From an uncultured Blautia sp. (GTDB lineage Bacteria > Bacillota > Clostridia > Lachnospirales > Lachnospiraceae), in contig UQAX01000057.1 of NCBI GenBank assembly GCA_900539145.1, forward strand, positions 1 through 13,695: a DNA stretch of 13,695 bases. Reading direction: 5' to 3'. The notes under the pieces are model-generated. The model ran no database searches, was not told the DNA's origin, and worked only from the letters and a program-made list of their open reading frames with translations. Shown in pieces: positions 13,075-13,695 of this stretch. The stretch's first letter is position 1, and each line of letters begins with the position of its first letter. The position numbers and the translations under genes are program-made.

Positions 13075-13695
13075 TTATTTAAATATTGCTGTTCCTAAGT
13101 GACCGATATTTTTTTCTTTTAATTTACTACACGCATAATCTTCATGCAGTATTTCCAATCCATATTTTTTCTTATACTTATCCAAATACTTATAAGTTTC
13201 CTTTAACACTTCAACATAGTCCTTAATCATTTTACTATTTTCAACGCCTTCAATATCCGCAAATATCGGTGACATCTTATTAGGTTGTGCGTAAAACATT
13301 TGGAGTGGGAAATCATCATAATACCCATATTGATCCTCCGCACTATTCACAAGATTTAACATTCTCTGTCCTTTTCCAGAAAAAGCATCTAAATATTCCG
13401 AATTTTTCAATGTATATATCACTTCTAAATCTTCATTACTTAAATAATACTGATATTGCATAAACAACTCTTCTAATTCTTTATATGTGTCATCATATTT
13501 CTCATGTAAATATTCATACCATTTAAGCGGTGTTTCATCTTCTCTATGAGAAAAAATAGTATCTGCATTAGACGTCATATCAAATCTTTTTATACAAGAA
13601 AAAAATTTCTCATTAAAACACTCCAAATCTGTACTTTTAATAGGCGTTTGCGAAACGCCAAAGCCCACATAAAATCGGGCTTTTTTCTTTGCTAA
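13075..13695 (-). CDS. Unrecognised protein, 5' end outside the window
   Basis: A frame of 206 codons stays open to the right edge, so the true start is probably beyond it; the first internal candidate is a GTG at 13668 with no good SD. I do not recognise the family. The product is rich in tyrosine, lysine and acidic residues and looks soluble and mostly helical: helices are likely around the PLKWYEYLHEKYDD segment, the ELEELFMQYQYYL segment, and the KDYVEVLKETYKYLDKYKKK stretch near the C-terminus. The first codons in view (LAKKKARFYVGFGVSQTP) coincide with two strong hairpins and may not be translated. The gene is AT-rich like the neighbouring toxin-antitoxin unit, consistent with accessory DNA. 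Confidence 0.6.
   Translation of the reverse strand, partial: LAKKKARFYVGFGVSQTPIKSTDLECFNEKFFSCIKRFDMTSNADTIFSHREDETPLKWYEYLHEKYDDTYKELEELFMQYQYYLSNEDLEVIYTLKNSEYLDAFSGKGQRMLNLVNSAEDQYGYYDDFPLQMFYAQPNKMSPIFADIEGVENSKMIKDYVEVLKETYKYLDKYKKKYGLEILHEDYACSKLKEKNIGHLGTAIFK
13643..13659. repeat. Perfect GC-rich inverted repeat
   Basis: GGCGTTT (13643-13649) and AAACGCC (13653-13659) are separated by 3 bp. It is unusually GC-rich for this region and abuts the terminator-like hairpin at 13660-13686, so two stem-loops stand in a row inside the 5' part of the partial gene. Confidence 0.7.
13660..13686 (+). terminator. Plus-strand terminator-like hairpin
   Basis: On the plus strand AAAGCCC (13660-13666) pairs with GGGCTTT (13677-13683) across a 10-nt loop and runs into TTTTTT (13681-13686). 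It has the form of an intrinsic terminator for rightward transcription, yet no plus-strand gene ends here. On the minus strand there is no T-run of note. Confidence 0.6.

Noticed and set aside
12937..13628. 10-bp direct repeat CACTCCAAAT at 12937-12946 and 13619-13628, as a possible target duplication
   Set aside because: It is short and AT-rich, and no transposase, integrase or terminal inverted repeats lie between the copies.

Overview
The window looks like a chromosomal segment from an AT-rich Bacillota of class Clostridia, most likely a Lachnospiraceae-type gut anaerobe. Three things point there: the gene order rplU-prp-rpmA-obgE-yhbY-nadD-yqeK-rsfS; an L27 whose N-terminus carries the Prp-cleaved extension of Firmicutes; and a short RNase G downstream of a radical SAM/DUF2344 pair. 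The family-level assignment is inference from gene content. Every convincing gene lies on the minus strand, so transcription runs from right to left.

Right-hand part (about 9900-13695), accessory in character. At the right edge is the 3' part of an unrecognised gene whose frame stays open to the window end, with a plus-strand terminator-like hairpin inside it. Next comes a nucleotidyltransferase/HEPN pair of MntA-HepT type with a near-consensus promoter and a strong terminator. Then follows a two-gene unit: a YkgJ-type cysteine-cluster protein and a SEC-C protein with a SAP/Rho-N-like head. A 38-codon ORF is joined to the SEC-C gene by a TGATG stop/start overlap.

Middle part (about 4548-9741): a tightly overlapped operon of a TIGR03960-type B12-binding-domain radical SAM protein, a DUF2344 (TIGR03936) protein, RNase E/G, a Nudix hydrolase and a CPBP membrane protease. 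The first three form a recurring neighbourhood next to ribosomal protein genes, and the first two have no role I know to be established.

Left part (192-4528): a ribosome assembly and housekeeping cluster. A strong promoter and an L21-type leader drive rplU-prp-rpmA. An intrinsic terminator sits only about 20 bp before obgE. Then come obgE, yhbY, nadD, yqeK and rsfS, the last three overlapping, ending in a second terminator. The cluster joins L21 and L27, the protease that matures L27, the 50S assembly GTPase Obg, the pre-50S binding protein YhbY and the ribosome silencing factor RsfS, together with NAD synthesis and Ap4A hydrolysis. With RNase G upstream, most of the left two-thirds serves RNA and ribosome metabolism.

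Start codons were corrected from the longest frame where Shine-Dalgarno (SD) position or family length called for it: yqeK, nadD, rplU, the Nudix gene and the DUF2344 gene. No rRNA, tRNA, CRISPR array or insertion sequence was seen.
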